Shown: positions 33,707-44,987 of the stretch, piece by piece | Layout: every line of letters begins with the position of its first letter | Position numbering within the stretch: the first letter of the stretch is position 1 | From: Deroplatys truncata | Lineage: Eukaryota; Arthropoda; Insecta; Mantodea; Mantidae | Direction of reading: 5' to 3' | Assembly (NCBI GenBank): GCA_030765065.1 | Contig: CM060990.1 | Location: 666,760,618-666,824,617, forward strand | DNA: 64,000 nucleotides | Program-made: the position numbers and the translations under genes | The notes under the pieces: model-generated | Told to the model about the DNA's origin: nothing | Databases searched by the model: none | The model's input: only the letters and a program-made list of their open reading frames with translations

Positions 33707-34012
33707 TAAAAAAAAAGAAAGAAAAGGTAATTATTATGCTAATCATACCCATATGTGTTGTAATAACTGTACCTGTATTAACGCACTCGCCACTTACACC
33801 GTCATAAACATCACAAATCATCCCGAATTGCGACGATCAAAAAAAAAAAAAAAAAGAGGGAATTAAGTCAGGGTACCATGTATGCAAGTTCGAAAGGTTA
33901 AGAGATACGTTTAAAAAAATTGATTCGTAGGTTGAATAACTCGATGGGATTTCATGAGAAATTTATCGTCGGCCCCTTAGACCCGCCGATAGATTTCCCA
34001 TGAGGGCATATA
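33707..34012 (+). other. A-rich tracts and hairpin before the 3' LTR
   Basis: Purine tracts at about 33707-33727 and 33839-33861 (A-run then GAGGGAA) are possible plus-strand primers but do not abut the LTR. An imperfect inverted repeat, 33952-33972 against 33983-34003 (tcatgagaaatttatcg / cgatagatttcccatga), forms a hairpin ending 9 bp before the LTR. No standard polypurine tract touches the LTR. Confidence 0.5.
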
Positions 34013-34786
34013 TGTAACCGTACATTCTGTCCGCACCTTAAAATATCATAAATATCATCTGGTCAGTCCTTCCTAAACAACAGCAGGTAGCCTGTCCCTA
34101 TTCCATTAACTGGTCGGTCGTCTCCTTTATAGCATACCTCTACGTGCCCATAACAATGAGTACAGGGTTTAGCTCCGGTCCGAAGCTTGTGTGCCTTATC
34201 TTACATCTCCGACACCAGCGTGGGAAACCTAAACATCTGTGTGTGTAAAATAAAATATAAATAATAATTTTGAAGAGCCAACGAAATGCACAGAAATAAT
34301 ATCACGTGACGTGAGAAACCAAAATCAGGAACGAGAGAAGGGGAAAATCGTGCAATGGCGATGTCAGGTTTGTCTTGTTAACACACTCCACCAAAGTACC
34401 TTCGCGAACCAGGATGTCGCACCGAGCCTGCGAAAACACTTTCGCGAGCTAAGACATCGTACCAAGGGGACTCTACTAAAATACTTTCGCGAACTAAGAC
34501 GTTGCATCAGGGGAGCTCATCACCATAGCCAAACCATTTTTATCACATCCCGCGGTGGCGAGTGTTACGGCAGATATAGAATAAATCTTATGATACAAAA
34601 GACTTACAGTGCATTCATGTAACTGAGCAGCCAACCATAGCCAGGGTACCCACTCCTGAGACCAACGAAGAGAACCTCATGCAAAATCCAGAAAACCAAC
34701 CACACCAATGAACCTGTCGTAACCTCCGACACCTCCCGCGTACCATTAACAACCATCAACTGTGAGACGACGAATGCACCGCCTCA
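34013..34786 (+). repeat. 3' LTR
   Basis: Identical to the 5' LTR by eye except A at 34698 for T at 29158. Followed by GAAG (34787-34790). Confidence 0.9.
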
Positions 34787-35202
34787 GAAGCCTAGATGAA
34801 CGAGTTTTGCCTTTTTCACTCACCAGAGATCCAGTTGTTTCCAATTTATTTATCAGTTCCAGTATTGTGTTTCTTTGGGGATGATTCCGAACACCAAATT
34901 CTCTCTGGTATGCCCTTTGAGTAGCTGTAATTGAATTCGTAATCCAGTATTGTTTTACAAGGAAGAGTCGTTCATTTAATGTGTACTCCATGTTCACGTT
35001 GACTAGAACAAAATCTCAAAAACAGTTGCCTACAATAAAACTAACAATTAGGGTTAAAACATGAATATCTGCGCATCTAGTGACAGGCAATCGAAACTCC
35101 ATAACATTCTACTTAATGTGATGCTAACATTGGGGCATTGAGTGAATTTCGAACAGAGTAATTAAAGAAATAAATGTGTCAGTTCTTCATAAACATCCTG
35201 TA

Positions 35203-36879
35203 GCTGCGGTGTCATTAAATTTCGTTCAGGAAATTTTTGAATATAGGCACGATCCCCAAATCTAACATCATATGATTATTATTTATGGGTAAACTTGAAA
35301 AATACAATGTATACGTCAAATACCCAAACGTTGGAAGAGCTGCAAGAAAATATCTGCAGAAGCCAAAATGCAGCCAATGAAAGATGTTTGTTGTGAAGGT
35401 GCCGGATATGTGAAGACATTTCCAGCATGTTGGTTGCGATGAGTTAAGGATTTATTTTCATTGTAATTGTAGCTGTAGTTATAAGAACTTAAAATTATTA
35501 CAAAATTAGCGGTTTCAGCAGCGGAGATATTTTATCCGATTACTCGGGAGTAAGAGCCGTACCTGCCGCAGCCAGATCCGGCGCCCCACCGGCCAACTAG
35601 TACATGAAAAGCACATAACTGCAAAAACAGCATAATTATATCTGACTGGCCGAAGATATCTATTGGCCGCTATCGTTGTCAGGGAGCTAACAGCTTTAGA
35701 CAATCCGAGAAAAGGGAAAATGAAGGAACATACTTATCTTTGTGTGTTTATATGAGGAGTAAGCTTAGAAAAACGAATATTCTGGATACTACATTGAATT
35801 TGATGCAGGGACGAAGGTGCTTGTTGCCATTACTAATCCTATAATGGTGAGTCAGTAGACATGGTCTAGTAAGCTCCGGAACTTACAGAAAATTGGTCAG
35901 CGAGAATCTTAATTGCATCAGGAGACGTGACCACTGACGTGGATATACAAAAGCAATTACGCAATTTGCGAACACTACCCTTCGCAAAACAAGGTCCTAG
36001 GGGACGGAGGAAATTACGAAACATTAATTGACGTCTATTCTTTATGTTCTCCCCACAAGTACCCCTCTTCCATTCCAATTCATAAGCTTGAAGCTTGGAT
36101 TTCATAAATAACACGTCGCTTGTACAAGCGGAGCATTGAAAGCAAACATGAGTCATTTGTGTACTTTGCAAGGGTCCCAGCAAAAGGCATTACGAGGAAA
36201 CACTGTGCTTGTTAACAGCGTATCGATTTCATTTCGGTGTTTATTGGCGTAAAAATTAATGAGGCAAATCACGAGAGTCCAACGGAAACGGAAATTTCTG
36301 TGATGGTCATTCAGTAGTGTGAACAACCAGGACAAAAATGTTGGCTCTAAAATAATAGCAATTAGGGAAATATCACGTAAATCGACAAGTGACAAACAAA
36401 TTGCTGATGTACAAAATACAAAGTCAGACACGGTAACTGTTTGTTATCTAATAGCGCTTATTTTGTAAAAGTGTTTGAAATTGAAGCCGCCGCAGAGTGA
36501 CAATACACTTAGTGAATTGAAATCGGTGCTTTCATGTTTTCAGCGATTAGTGATTACGGTGAATGTTATTGAAATTAGAATGAAACATAGAAGTAAGGCC
36601 AGGCAACTACCCTTGCACGTTAAGCCACCGTATATACTTAACACATTACAGCAGTAGATAGTTGATAGGGTGTACGGGATTCAGGTCTAGGTGGAGGATA
36701 GAGTGGGTTATTTCCCCTCTTATCTTAGTTCTGGGACATGGGACCAAGGTTCTCATTCTCGGGTTCGGGATTCGATGTCGAGTTAACTTATTTACACACG
36801 GTTTTCCTGCACACCACTACTTTTATTTGACTTCTTTGCCTGGACCTGATTACACTGCTAAAACTTCAAATGCAACACA
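35203..36879. other. No recognised feature
   Basis: Spacer between the two copies of the same mariner. Minus-strand frames at 35515-35703, 35866-36183 and 36153-36431 have no motif I recognise. Confidence 0.4.
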
Positions 36880-36881
36880 TA

Positions 36882-38163
36882 CAGGGTGATTTATGAAGAA
36901 CTGGCACATTTATATCTTTAATTATTCTGTTCGAAATTCACTTAGTGCCCCAATTTTAGCAGCAAATTAAGCAGAATGCTCTGGAGTTTCGATTCGCTGT
37001 CATTAGATGCGCAGTTGTTCATGTTTTATTAGTAATTGTTAGTTTTATTGTGGGTAACTGTTTTTGAGATTTTGTTCTAGTCAACGTGAATATGGAGTAC
37101 ACATTAAATGAACGAATCTTCCTTGTAAAGCAAAACTGGATTACGAATTCAATTACAGCTACTCAATGGGCATACCAGAGAGAATTTGGTGTTCGGAATC
37201 CTCCCCAAAAAAACACAATCTGGTAAACAAATTGGAAACAACTGGATCTCTGGTGAGTGAAAAAGGCAAAACTCGTTCATCTAGGCTTCCCACGGTGGTT
37301 GTTGACGTAAGAGCACGACTGTATCAGTCACCCAAAAAATCATTAAGACGTTTGTAGCAGGAGACAGGGTACATCTACTCAATGTGTCAGAGGGCTGTGA
37401 AAAGTGCAGGACTAAAGCCGTATAGGATTACGGTTGTCCATTAATTACAGGAAACAGATAAGAATGGATGACTGAATTATTGTCGTTGGTTTCAGGCGTT
37501 CATTGTGCGAATTCTGCCATATTGTCCAACACATGGTTCACAGATGAAGCACGGTTCCATTTATCCGGCTATGTGAACTCAAATAACTCCATTAAAATTA
37601 AAATTGCAGTTTGGTGCGCAATATCCGCACAGAGAATTTTGTTTGAAAACAATGTGAACACTGCAGAGTACAGACGGATTTTCATGGAGTTTGCCGAGCA
37701 ACTAGACGATGTAGAGCTGAGTCAAGGATATTTTCAGCAGGACGGCGCTGCACATCAAATGAATCCATGACACTAATTGCAAGTTTCTTTGACGACCGGA
37801 TAATTTCCAAGAACCTGTGGCCACCGAGATCTCCGGATTTGACATCGCCGGACTTCTTTCTATGGGGTTACTTAAAAGACAGGATTTATGCCACACGTCC
37901 GCAGACATTGGACGATCTGAAGCACAACATTACACAGGAGATTCAACTATTGACAACAGAGTCCTCCAACGAGTGGCCAGTAACACGGAACGACGTGTTG
38001 AGTTGTGCCTTATGCAGGATAGAGGACATTTTCAACATTTTCTATAGAGGTATATAATCTCCCAAAATTCCTCTGCATTTTAGGTATAATAAGCTGTCGC
38101 TAGCATAACACGTTTTGAAATAATTAAAGAAATAAATGTGTCAGTTCTTCATAAATCACCCTG
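36882..38163 (+). mobile_element. Mariner-like element, uninterrupted copy
   Basis: 1282 bp between TA at 36880-36881 and 38164-38165. Termini are CAGGGTGATTTATGAAGAAC and its inverted copy, with inverted repeats of about 40 bp (to 'aagaaataaatgtgtcag'). Same family as 27480-35200. It shows the sequence as it was before the LTR element inserted there. Confidence 0.9.
37092..38046 (+). pseudogene. Mariner-like transposase with multiple frame breaks
   Basis: ATG at 37092 (MEYTLNERIFLV). The HTH part runs into a stop near 37225. Later frames contain WFTDEARFHLSG (first Asp, 37530-37570), YFQQDGA (second Asp, about 37728-37748) and LWPPRSPDLTSPDFFLWGYLK (third Asp, about 37815-37880). A short deletion just after QQDGA relative to the other copy shifts the frame between the second and third catalytic residues. 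Inactive, but in sequence the best-preserved member of its family here. Confidence 0.8.
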
Positions 38164-38165
38164 TA

Positions 38166-38960
38166 TGTCTTAACTACTCTAAAGTGCCTATCTAGCATTT
38201 AAAGATTTCTGACTCTCCAATTAATAGTTCGTATGTTTTTTGAATTTGAAGTTATTGCCTCGTAACTTATTTTTTCTCCCAGTACTGTTCACGTGGTACA
38301 TAATTTCAAATTCATTGACTTGTGAAACTCTGCGGTTTATTTTAAAAAAAAATTAAAGTGCAAAGAATTAACATTTTCTCGGGTTTTCCGGTAATATCTG
38401 AGAGTTTAACAAAGGGCCGGTATGTCTATATTGCACAGACTTTTCCTCTCTTTCTTGAAAAGATACATGTCAGTTCCCCTTCGAGTTCAACTAACTGTGC
38501 TGCGTCCTTTGTGAGGGTGGATTTGCCACGCTTTCACCAAGGACCCTTCGCTTCCAGGGTCTAGCTCCTTTCTGAATATTGGCCCATCTCTTCCTCTTCA
38601 ATACACACTCGCTCTCATTCTCTCTCTCCCTCTCTCCCCCCTCTCTCTCCGTCTTTAATGATTGAATTTGATGTATGACCGATACCATAATTCGGATCTT
38701 CAAACAGGTACCCGATGTAGAATTTCGACAAAATTTCGAAGAAGAAACAAATACCTTTATAGAAAATAATCCTCAGGTAAAATCAGCATTCAGTTACTGG
38801 CCAAGCCCAGTGTTTATATGGATGAGCGCAGTTGTGTGCAAAATAGTGCGTGAACTTTTAGTACCTGATACTCTAGAATTCTTGTTTTCTTACATGTTTG
38901 CCACTTTTGCTTTTGACCTCTACAATTGTTATTCGATTACAGTCGTGTTAGTCTTTGTAT
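38166..38960. other. No recognised gene; CT-rich tract near 38610-38655
   Basis: Holds a pyrimidine microsatellite (ctctctc with CCCCC) at about 38610-38655 and a 150-codon plus frame from 38675 that ends in the downstream CA repeat. The frame shows no known domain and I do not call it. Confidence 0.45.
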
Positions 38961-38973
38961 TATTTTACAATAA

Positions 38974-38974
<1 letters not shown>

Positions 38975-39009
<35 letters not shown>

Positions 39010-39166
39010 ACACACACACATATTCACACCTTCGTTCATACTTCCAGAATGTAGGGAGAACAGGGAAAAATCCTGGCTCAGGAAAAAATTTCTACTCCCC
39101 AGCCGGAAATCGAACCCGGTCCTCTAGATTTGGAGACTAGCATACTAACCACCAGAATGGAGATAC
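38975..39166 (-). repeat. tRNA-derived SINE with CA/TG tail
   Basis: On the minus strand 'ttctggtggttagtatgct' resembles an A box, and GGGTTCGATTTCC at 39105-39117 (complement) a B box. A short body follows ('aaattttttcctgagccagg') and then a TG microsatellite tail (38975-39025 as CA). It differs from the other SINE families here. Confidence 0.6.
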
Positions 39167-39609
39167 AAATAATGCAATTTTTGTTCAATTTCTTTCAGAG
39201 ATTCAGTATGTATTCTTTAATAGTGAATGAAAGCTCTAAATAAGTTTTTGTTTATATCAAGCATAGCTTTGGATTTCGGTTTTTAAGAATTTAATACATT
39301 ATTGATTTTGAATAATTTTTTCAGGAAAAATGTAATGTAAATGTTAAATAGCCTAATATGTTTTACTGATGAAATGGTTATCCAAGTGCTCCAGTATTTT
39401 TATATAAGTGCAAAATATTAAATTTTAAGAATATTCCTATATTCTCGATCTACAATAGATAGGCCCTCCTTGCATCAATATTAAAACCTAGCACAAAATG
39501 GGCGTAACGAAGAAGCTTTACGCCCCAACCCCCGCCCCCAATCGATCAATTTTGAAATTATCTATAACTGCGGATCAAAACTTATATTTTCAGGTGTGAA
39601 CACACATTA
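39167..39609. other. No recognised feature
   Basis: AT-rich spacer. Ends at the TA target of the following MITE. Confidence 0.4.
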
Positions 39610-39611
39610 TA

Positions 39612-40178
39612 CAGGTGGACCATTTAAGTTGGGACTGTACAGTATCTCCAAAAAATGTCTTGTAGAAAAAAAATGTCTTTAATAAAAGTTGCTTGATATT
39701 ATGGAGAAAGTAAATGCCATTAGTCGTGTTTTATTTGGAGGACGTTATGAAAATGGTTTAGAAAATGTTTATTTTGGAATGAGGAATAAGGAAACAAAAT
39801 AAAAATATTGGTTCCCAATTACGAAACGTAACTTGACCCTAAAATGACCATCCATGGAGGGTCCAACCATTCATTTCGCTCTTGGTACACAGCCATTCAG
39901 AATTTTCGTTGTCATTTACTTGAAGTTAGAACAATTGCAAAGTGCTTTATACAAATGTTGTTTAGCTTTTTATGAGGAATGAGAAAACAACATAACAAAA
40001 GGTAGGTTCCTATTTAAAAGAATTAAATTGACCCAAAAATACCATCACAGCCCTCCAAATAAAACACGACACTGGCATTTACTTTCCCCATAATATCAAG
40101 CAACTTTTATTGAGGGCTTTTTTTCTACAAAGCTTAGTTTTGTAGATATTGTACAGTCTCAACTTAAATGGTCCATAG
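39612..40178. mobile_element. MITE with long terminal inverted repeats
   Basis: Starts CAGGTGGACCATTTAAGTTG after TA (39610-39611). The right end is its inverted copy, with a decayed last few bases near 40178. The inverted repeats reach about 140 bp inward ('gtgttttatttggagg' / 'cctccaaataaaacac'). A shorter relative is at 52973-53239. Non-coding, with TA target as for mariner-derived MITEs. Confidence 0.75.
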
Positions 40179-40483
40179 TTTATATTTTGTATCTGGGTAA
40201 TGGACCTGATTACACTAAATAAAGAAACAATTTTTTAAGACTGACACGAATTTTAGTACGCATTACCAATTCATAGCTTTGCCTTATATGCTGGGTACAG
40301 AAAAAAAAAATATCAGAAAATTGTAGAGTAGAAAGACACAAAACCATTTTGAGGATAGGAACAAGGGATCACAGAACCTCTTTTACTGCGCTACATGCGT
40401 CATTAAATCCGACTATCAGAGTTTCTGATTGTAGAAGCACTTTGTGGCTTGTCAGCTGTAAACAAACCGCACCCTTGTATTAG
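40179..40483. other. No recognised feature
   Basis: AT-rich spacer. Confidence 0.4.
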
Positions 40484-40672
40484 TCGGCCACGATATGAGT
40501 GCGCTTGGAGGAGGGCGTCACCGTTTTTGTTGACGCATCATTTGCAGGCCTCAGCCTCACTAGTAAATGCAACTCGGAACTGCGGATGCTTCGATTTACC
40601 TGACTGTCCTTCCGATGCTCCGCCCACTTATTCCTCTTTACACCGCAAGCATTCGTATCGTGGGCGACTAGT
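40484..40672 (+). mobile_element. MITE M, copy 2
   Basis: About 190 bp with ends TAGTCGGCCACGATATGAG and the complement of 'ctagtcgcccacgatacgaatgc'. The interior is the reverse complement of the 23519-23805 interior, so the two copies lie in opposite orientation. Confidence 0.65.
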
Positions 40673-40832
40673 ACACTAATAGTCACTGTCGCTAGGTGTG
40701 CCCGATGTTCAATGCCGCATTTGTGTTGTGAAGGCTACTGGATGGTCCGGTAATACTGAAAGCTCGTCTTGTTCAGTACAAAGAGTACAGTACAGTATGC
40801 GCATGTAATGGTTCGTTCCTCATCGTGTACCT

Positions 40833-42270
40833 TGAGGCAGTATTTTTAACACTTGAATAATTTCAATTATATTATATAATATAAATTCGCGGCAGAGTGG
40901 TTAGACCGCTCGCCTTCCACCGAGGCGGCCCGGGTTCAATCCCAGGGACCTGCATGTGGGATTTGTGGTGGACGAAGCGGCGTCTGGGCGGGTTTTCTCC
41001 GGGTTCTCAGGTTTCCCCCGCCATTCATTCCACCAACTGCTCCATCATCACCTTTCCTTTCATCCATTTCACCATCATTTCGTTTCATCTACTTCCTTCA
41101 TCACATACCAGGCATCGGGCTGATCACCCATCCTGGATGCTCTGTCTGATCCATGAGTGTCTGCTCCTCGACGGGCCTCTGACCCCAGGCACCCGCTTGT
41201 AAGTCCTGGGGGGTGTAAGTTCTACATAAGAGGAGGGTAAACAGATAATGAATGAATGAATGAATTATATAATATAAATTCAATAACAGCCCGCCTTGAA
41301 GCAATATGTATGTAATAATTTGTAAAAGTCATTGCAAATGCTTATATTATTGTAAACATAGTTTAATAATGTTATGTGAATGCATTGTGTAGTTTAATAA
41401 TGTAAGAGCTGTGAGAATAATAAGTTTAACGTTGCTAACAATGAGGTAACAATGAGGTAATAATAAGTTTGAGAGTTTAAATGTTTCTAGTCATGATTAG
41501 AGCAACGATAATGTAAATTTTGTGACAGTTTAAAAAGAAATAGCCAATCAACAGCCAGAAAAACCTTTAATTAAATGCAGGTATTCTATTGGACTAGGAT
41601 TAGCCAATCAGAGACTTGAAATACAAAAAGTTAAACGTTTATATGGTTAAAATATGTTCAGTTGCTGGCAGGCCTTGGTAGTGACCGGATGGAAGATGTG
41701 TTCTCTAAAGAAATATTACGTATTCGTGTGTAACGAAAATTAAGTATACGCGATAACAAAGTGCAAGCTTTAAATTGAGGAATCTCACAGCTCTTAATAT
41801 CAGTGTACTGCTATTTAATTTGTGCCAAGGATTAATAAAAAAAGAAGTGAATTTAAACTTAAAATCTGTGTAAGCCTACATTCTTGTCGTACCACGCCCT
41901 GATTAAGAGAAACATGTCTCTAAAGTAAGACTGACGCAGCCGAGGCAAACATAAACATAAATAATATCTATAGAAGCAGTTTAATAACAAAGTTAATATA
42001 ATACTTTTAAACTTGGAGCGTAACAACAAAAATACATCATCTTCAAATCAGCTTCTCATACGTAGCAGTATATTACGTAATAAATAATCCACTTCAAAAT
42101 TGACGTTCATACATGGAGCTGATTAAATAAATAAACTCCAAAACAATAACTTCTTCAAGTTGGCTTTCCAAGCGTGTGGCTAACAACAACAGTAAAACTT
42201 CAACAACAATAAACTACAACAGTTGAAGAACAATACTACTTCAACCTTTACTCATAAGTTGAGACAGTAC
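40833..42270 (+). repeat. Q-family repeat, copy 4 (contains SINE)
   Basis: Begins exactly TGAGGCAGTATTTTTAACAC at 40833. A SINE and its 17-bp duplication interrupt it at 40889-41281. It then continues through 'cagcccgccttgaagcaatatg', two TAGCCAATCA boxes, 'gtaagcctacattcttgtcg' and 'gacgcagccgaggcaaac'. It ends in a run of 'acttcaa'-containing subterminal segments to about 42270, the longest outer end of the family here. Confidence 0.75.
40889..41264 (+). repeat. SINE family 2, full-length, 17-bp target duplication
   Basis: 376 bp. Head GCGGCAGAGTGGTTAGACCG (A box in a Ser/Leu-tRNA-like setting), B box GGGTTCAATCCC at about 40933, GC-rich body, tail of GAAT repeats. Flanked by perfect TTATATAATATAAATTC at 40872-40888 and 41265-41281, which is Q sequence duplicated on insertion. 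Confidence 0.9.
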
Positions 42271-42439
42271 GTACATACTGTTCGTGTGAGTTAAATTTCA
42301 TTTCGACTTGCAACTGATATTTCGTAAAGTCAGATTTCCATATGTTCACGCAGCGCTTCTATTTGTTATACTGCACCTGCGACCACATGCTCCTATAATG
42401 CTTAACTACCTTTCTGCTATGCAATTTCTGTACATTGTT
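42271..42439. other. Short unassigned spacer
   Basis: No recognised feature between Q copy 4 and the mariner relic. Confidence 0.4.
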
Positions 42440-43040
42440 TTTCCGCGTCCTGTATAATTTTTTAAAAAATAGCACGACATTATTTTCCAAATACTTTATA
42501 ACCATTCATTAGCTTACACCTTAAACTACTCCATATAGTCGCCGCCGTTTTTCTGGCACTTGTAACGGAAAACCAGTTTTTGTATGCCTCGTCAAAGAAT
42601 GATTCCGTTTGTGATGAGAGCCAAGTCCGCACTTCTCGTTTCACAACATCGTAGTTAAATGTTTTCAACCAAGGAATTTCTTCAGATGAAAGTCGTTTGG
42701 TGCCAAATCCGGACTGTATGGAGGGTGGTCGAATTGTTCCCAACCAAATGATACGATCAGATCTTGAGTTTGGTTGCCTGTGACTGGCGATGAAGGTTTG
42801 CTGGCGTAACATTTCTCGCATTCAAAAACGAATCACTTATCTGACTTCACGGTCGGTGGGTCGTTCGATTGTTTTGAACATTTCGAAACGCTCTAACAAC
42901 AGAAAAACGTAAAGTGACGATCGCTCACAAATGCATCTGGCTTCTTGTGGAATGAAGTGATCGCACATCGCGACTACAGCGCTGCAACGGCAAAACATTA
43001 AAAGGTACTTGCTTTTAAAACACGCCTCGTAGTTTCACAT
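42440..43040 (-). mobile_element. Mariner relic, 3' part
   Basis: A minus-strand frame (42480-42821) contains REVRTWLSSQTESFFDEAYKNW, the C-terminal region of a classical mariner transposase. Before it lies a damaged segment where the HDNA and PPYSPDLAP catalytic motifs should be, here read as HRQPNS and RPPSIQSG, so at least two small frameshifts are likely. No ends identified. Confidence 0.6.
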
Positions 43041-44399
43041 ATACGAAACCAAAAATAAAGTGGATTGCTCATATTAGAAGGCAGATTTTCTTGCAAATGA
43101 GATAAGAGCTCATTGAGATAAAGAATAATCCCACATTCTTAAACATGTTCTTTAAGAGAGTGCGCCAACGTACATATTTTATTGAGCTCTGCTTGCTTTT
43201 TTCAGGTAGTAAACCTTTATTGTCATTTGTGGTTTTCTGGTTTCAATAAGGATGTAGAGGACATCACAGGCTATGCATGTAAATTTCGAGATACAGTTTA
43301 TTCGTAATGTCACTATCCCGAATATGTAATATTTTAATTAAGGTTACAATGATATTTGAGAAAACAAACTTAGAAATAAGATTTTTTCTTTATTTTATTT
43401 ACCTTTTTTATATTTGTTTTGCACACGTAACTCATGTATGATACTTAATGTTATCCTATATCTCGATACGGATTTTTGCGCCAAATACACAGCCACCCCT
43501 ACCACCTTACGTACCTAAGCCATCGATTATAGTCGCACTTTCTGCACTGGATTAAAATTTCAAGCCTCTAAATATCTGTCGCGTACGTATCCCATTTATT
43601 AGCAGCACCTGTAGATTATCAGATGTCTCCTTCGTTTACCTGTGGTTTTATACGCGACGCAGAGAAAGACCAAGAGGTAAAAGGTAGATGCGGTGCAACA
43701 GAATGCAAGGAGGGTTTTTTTTAAGAAAGAGAGGGGAATAAATGTCCTATGCACTGCAACTATTTATAACCTATTGTGCTTCCCTTCATTTAATCTCCTA
43801 AGATATTTACTTCCTTTACAGAATCTGCAAGTCTCTTAATAGGCACCTCTTGAAATCCTTTGCAATTGCTTGATGCAAAGAGCTTACTAGCAATAAGGAT
43901 TGCGAGGGAAAAAGCTAAACAGGCTAGGATTCGATTGGACTGGAGCGGCTAGCGAGAAGAAGAATATATTAACTTTTCCCAACTCCCACGGTTTGTACCT
44001 CCATACAATACTGCGCGTACATCAACGTATCATGTTCAACCAAACATTAACAACGATAATTACACTATAATAAACTCTAGGGCGAATATTTTCGTATGAC
44101 TTGTGCAGTAAATCTGGTATAATGTATCAGGGATCACAATACTGTCGACAAGTGTGAAATTTGATCACTTGATACGCCTATAAATTTCTATTGCACATAT
44201 TGACAGAATTTGATATGTGGTTATGCACCCTCGATGTTATTATGTCGTAATTATTATTCTCTATGTGAAATCAGTAGCCTATCTTCCCTTCGTTGGGAGT
44301 CCAGTTTAGCCACCAATTGGAAACGGGCGGTACACTTAGGTTTTTACCCCCATGGACTTCGTTTGGGTTTCACGGGTAGCTGGGTGAGGTGAATTAAAA
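43041..44399. other. No recognised feature
   Basis: AT-rich spacer. A short plus frame at 44210-44392 has no known motif. Confidence 0.4.
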
Positions 44400-44605
44400 T
44401 TTCTTTGCAACAAAACGACATTTAGGACCGTTTTCCAGCGTCAACGTTTCGAGGTGTGAGCTTTGTGTTCCGCGCGTGAGCCTTTCATTCTGATATACCA
44501 CCTTTGTCAATTCTTAGTTCCTTCTACACATCAACCGCTCGAAAACGGCCCTAAATATCACTTTGGGACAAAACCGTTTCGTCTCTGAGAAGCACACCAC
44601 CATCT
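44400..44605. repeat. Palindromic sequence, possible MITE
   Basis: 'aacgacatttaggaccgttttc' near 44416 pairs with 'gaaaacggccctaaatatcac' near 44533, and 'ttgcaacaaaacga' with 'tgggacaaaaccgtttcgt' less exactly. A fold-back of about 200 bp. Target duplication not determined. Confidence 0.4.
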
Positions 44606-44882
44606 CAGTAAGTAACCTCTGGTACCAAGGTGTTAAAGATCGTTTGCGTTTATTATTTTATTTTGCCCTTAATCTCAAAATATTGTATTAGTTTTTGGCA
44701 AGATATATACTTTTAATAAATAAATAAACTAAGATAGCGAAGTCCTAGGACTTCATTACTGATCATGATTTCGTACCCAAATATTATAAACGACGTTAAA
44801 CTAAAACTATAAAATATATACACATGAGAAGTCAGTAACTGAAATTTTACAGGTAATTATCGGTTTGGGATAAATAATTCAT
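44606..44882. other. No recognised feature
   Basis: AT-rich spacer. Confidence 0.35.
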
Positions 44883-44987
44883 ATAGTTTGGGCCAAAGAC
44901 ACCGGAAATTTTAATTTTGATTTGTTGATGCATGAATTATTTAAGAAGGCGCCATTGTTTAGTTTGATTGTTCCAATTTATTAAACA

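Larger units (their letters stand above)
28473..34786 (+). mobile_element. Gypsy-like LTR retrotransposon lacking RT and integrase
   Basis: 6314 bp with direct LTRs (28473-29246 and 34013-34786) that start TGTAACCG and end GCCTCA, flanked by GAAG. Order inside: PBS (29252), gag (29815-31893), frameshift site (31884), protease (to ~32440) with a linker to 32860, a 100-bp tandem array (33031-33706), A-rich tracts, 3' LTR. The 4-bp duplication, TG..CA ends, Retrotrans_gag-type core and DTG protease fit Ty3/gypsy. No reverse transcriptase, RNase H or integrase is present in any frame, so it needs enzymes from a relative. The LTRs differ at one visible position (29158 versus 34698), so the insertion is recent. 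Confidence 0.9.
27626..34997 (-). pseudogene. Mariner-like transposase, interrupted by LTR element
   Basis: The start codon is at 34997 (MEYTLNERLFLV). The N-terminal part to 34787 is a DUF4817-type HTH (residues 1-60: TQRAYQREFGV, then KLETTGSLV). The frame resumes left of the LTR element at 28472 and runs down to 27626. Catalytic landmarks are WFTDEAWFHL (first Asp), YFQQDGATYHT (second Asp) and WPPRSPDLTLPDFFLWGYLK (third Asp, about 33 residues after the second), ending RRFELCLM. Family knowledge: these proteins cut and paste their own element at TA sites. It is disabled by the insertion and by a 92-bp tandem duplication (27960-28143) that shifts the frame. Confidence 0.8.
27480..35200 (-). 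mobile_element. Mariner-like element split by an LTR retrotransposon
   Basis: Terminal sequence AGGGTGATTTATGAAGAACT at 27480 and its inverted, slightly diverged counterpart ending at 35200 lie within TA at 27478-27479 and 35201-35202. Without the 6.3-kb insert and its duplication it is about 1.4 kb. It is the same element as 36882-38163, in opposite orientation. The insert sits between 28472 and 34787. Confidence 0.85.

Noticed and set aside
38675..39127. 150-codon frame with hydrophobic stretch (possible membrane protein)
   Set aside because: No recognisable family. It ends in a CA microsatellite and SINE, and the AT-rich hydrophobic segment is what random AT-rich DNA gives.
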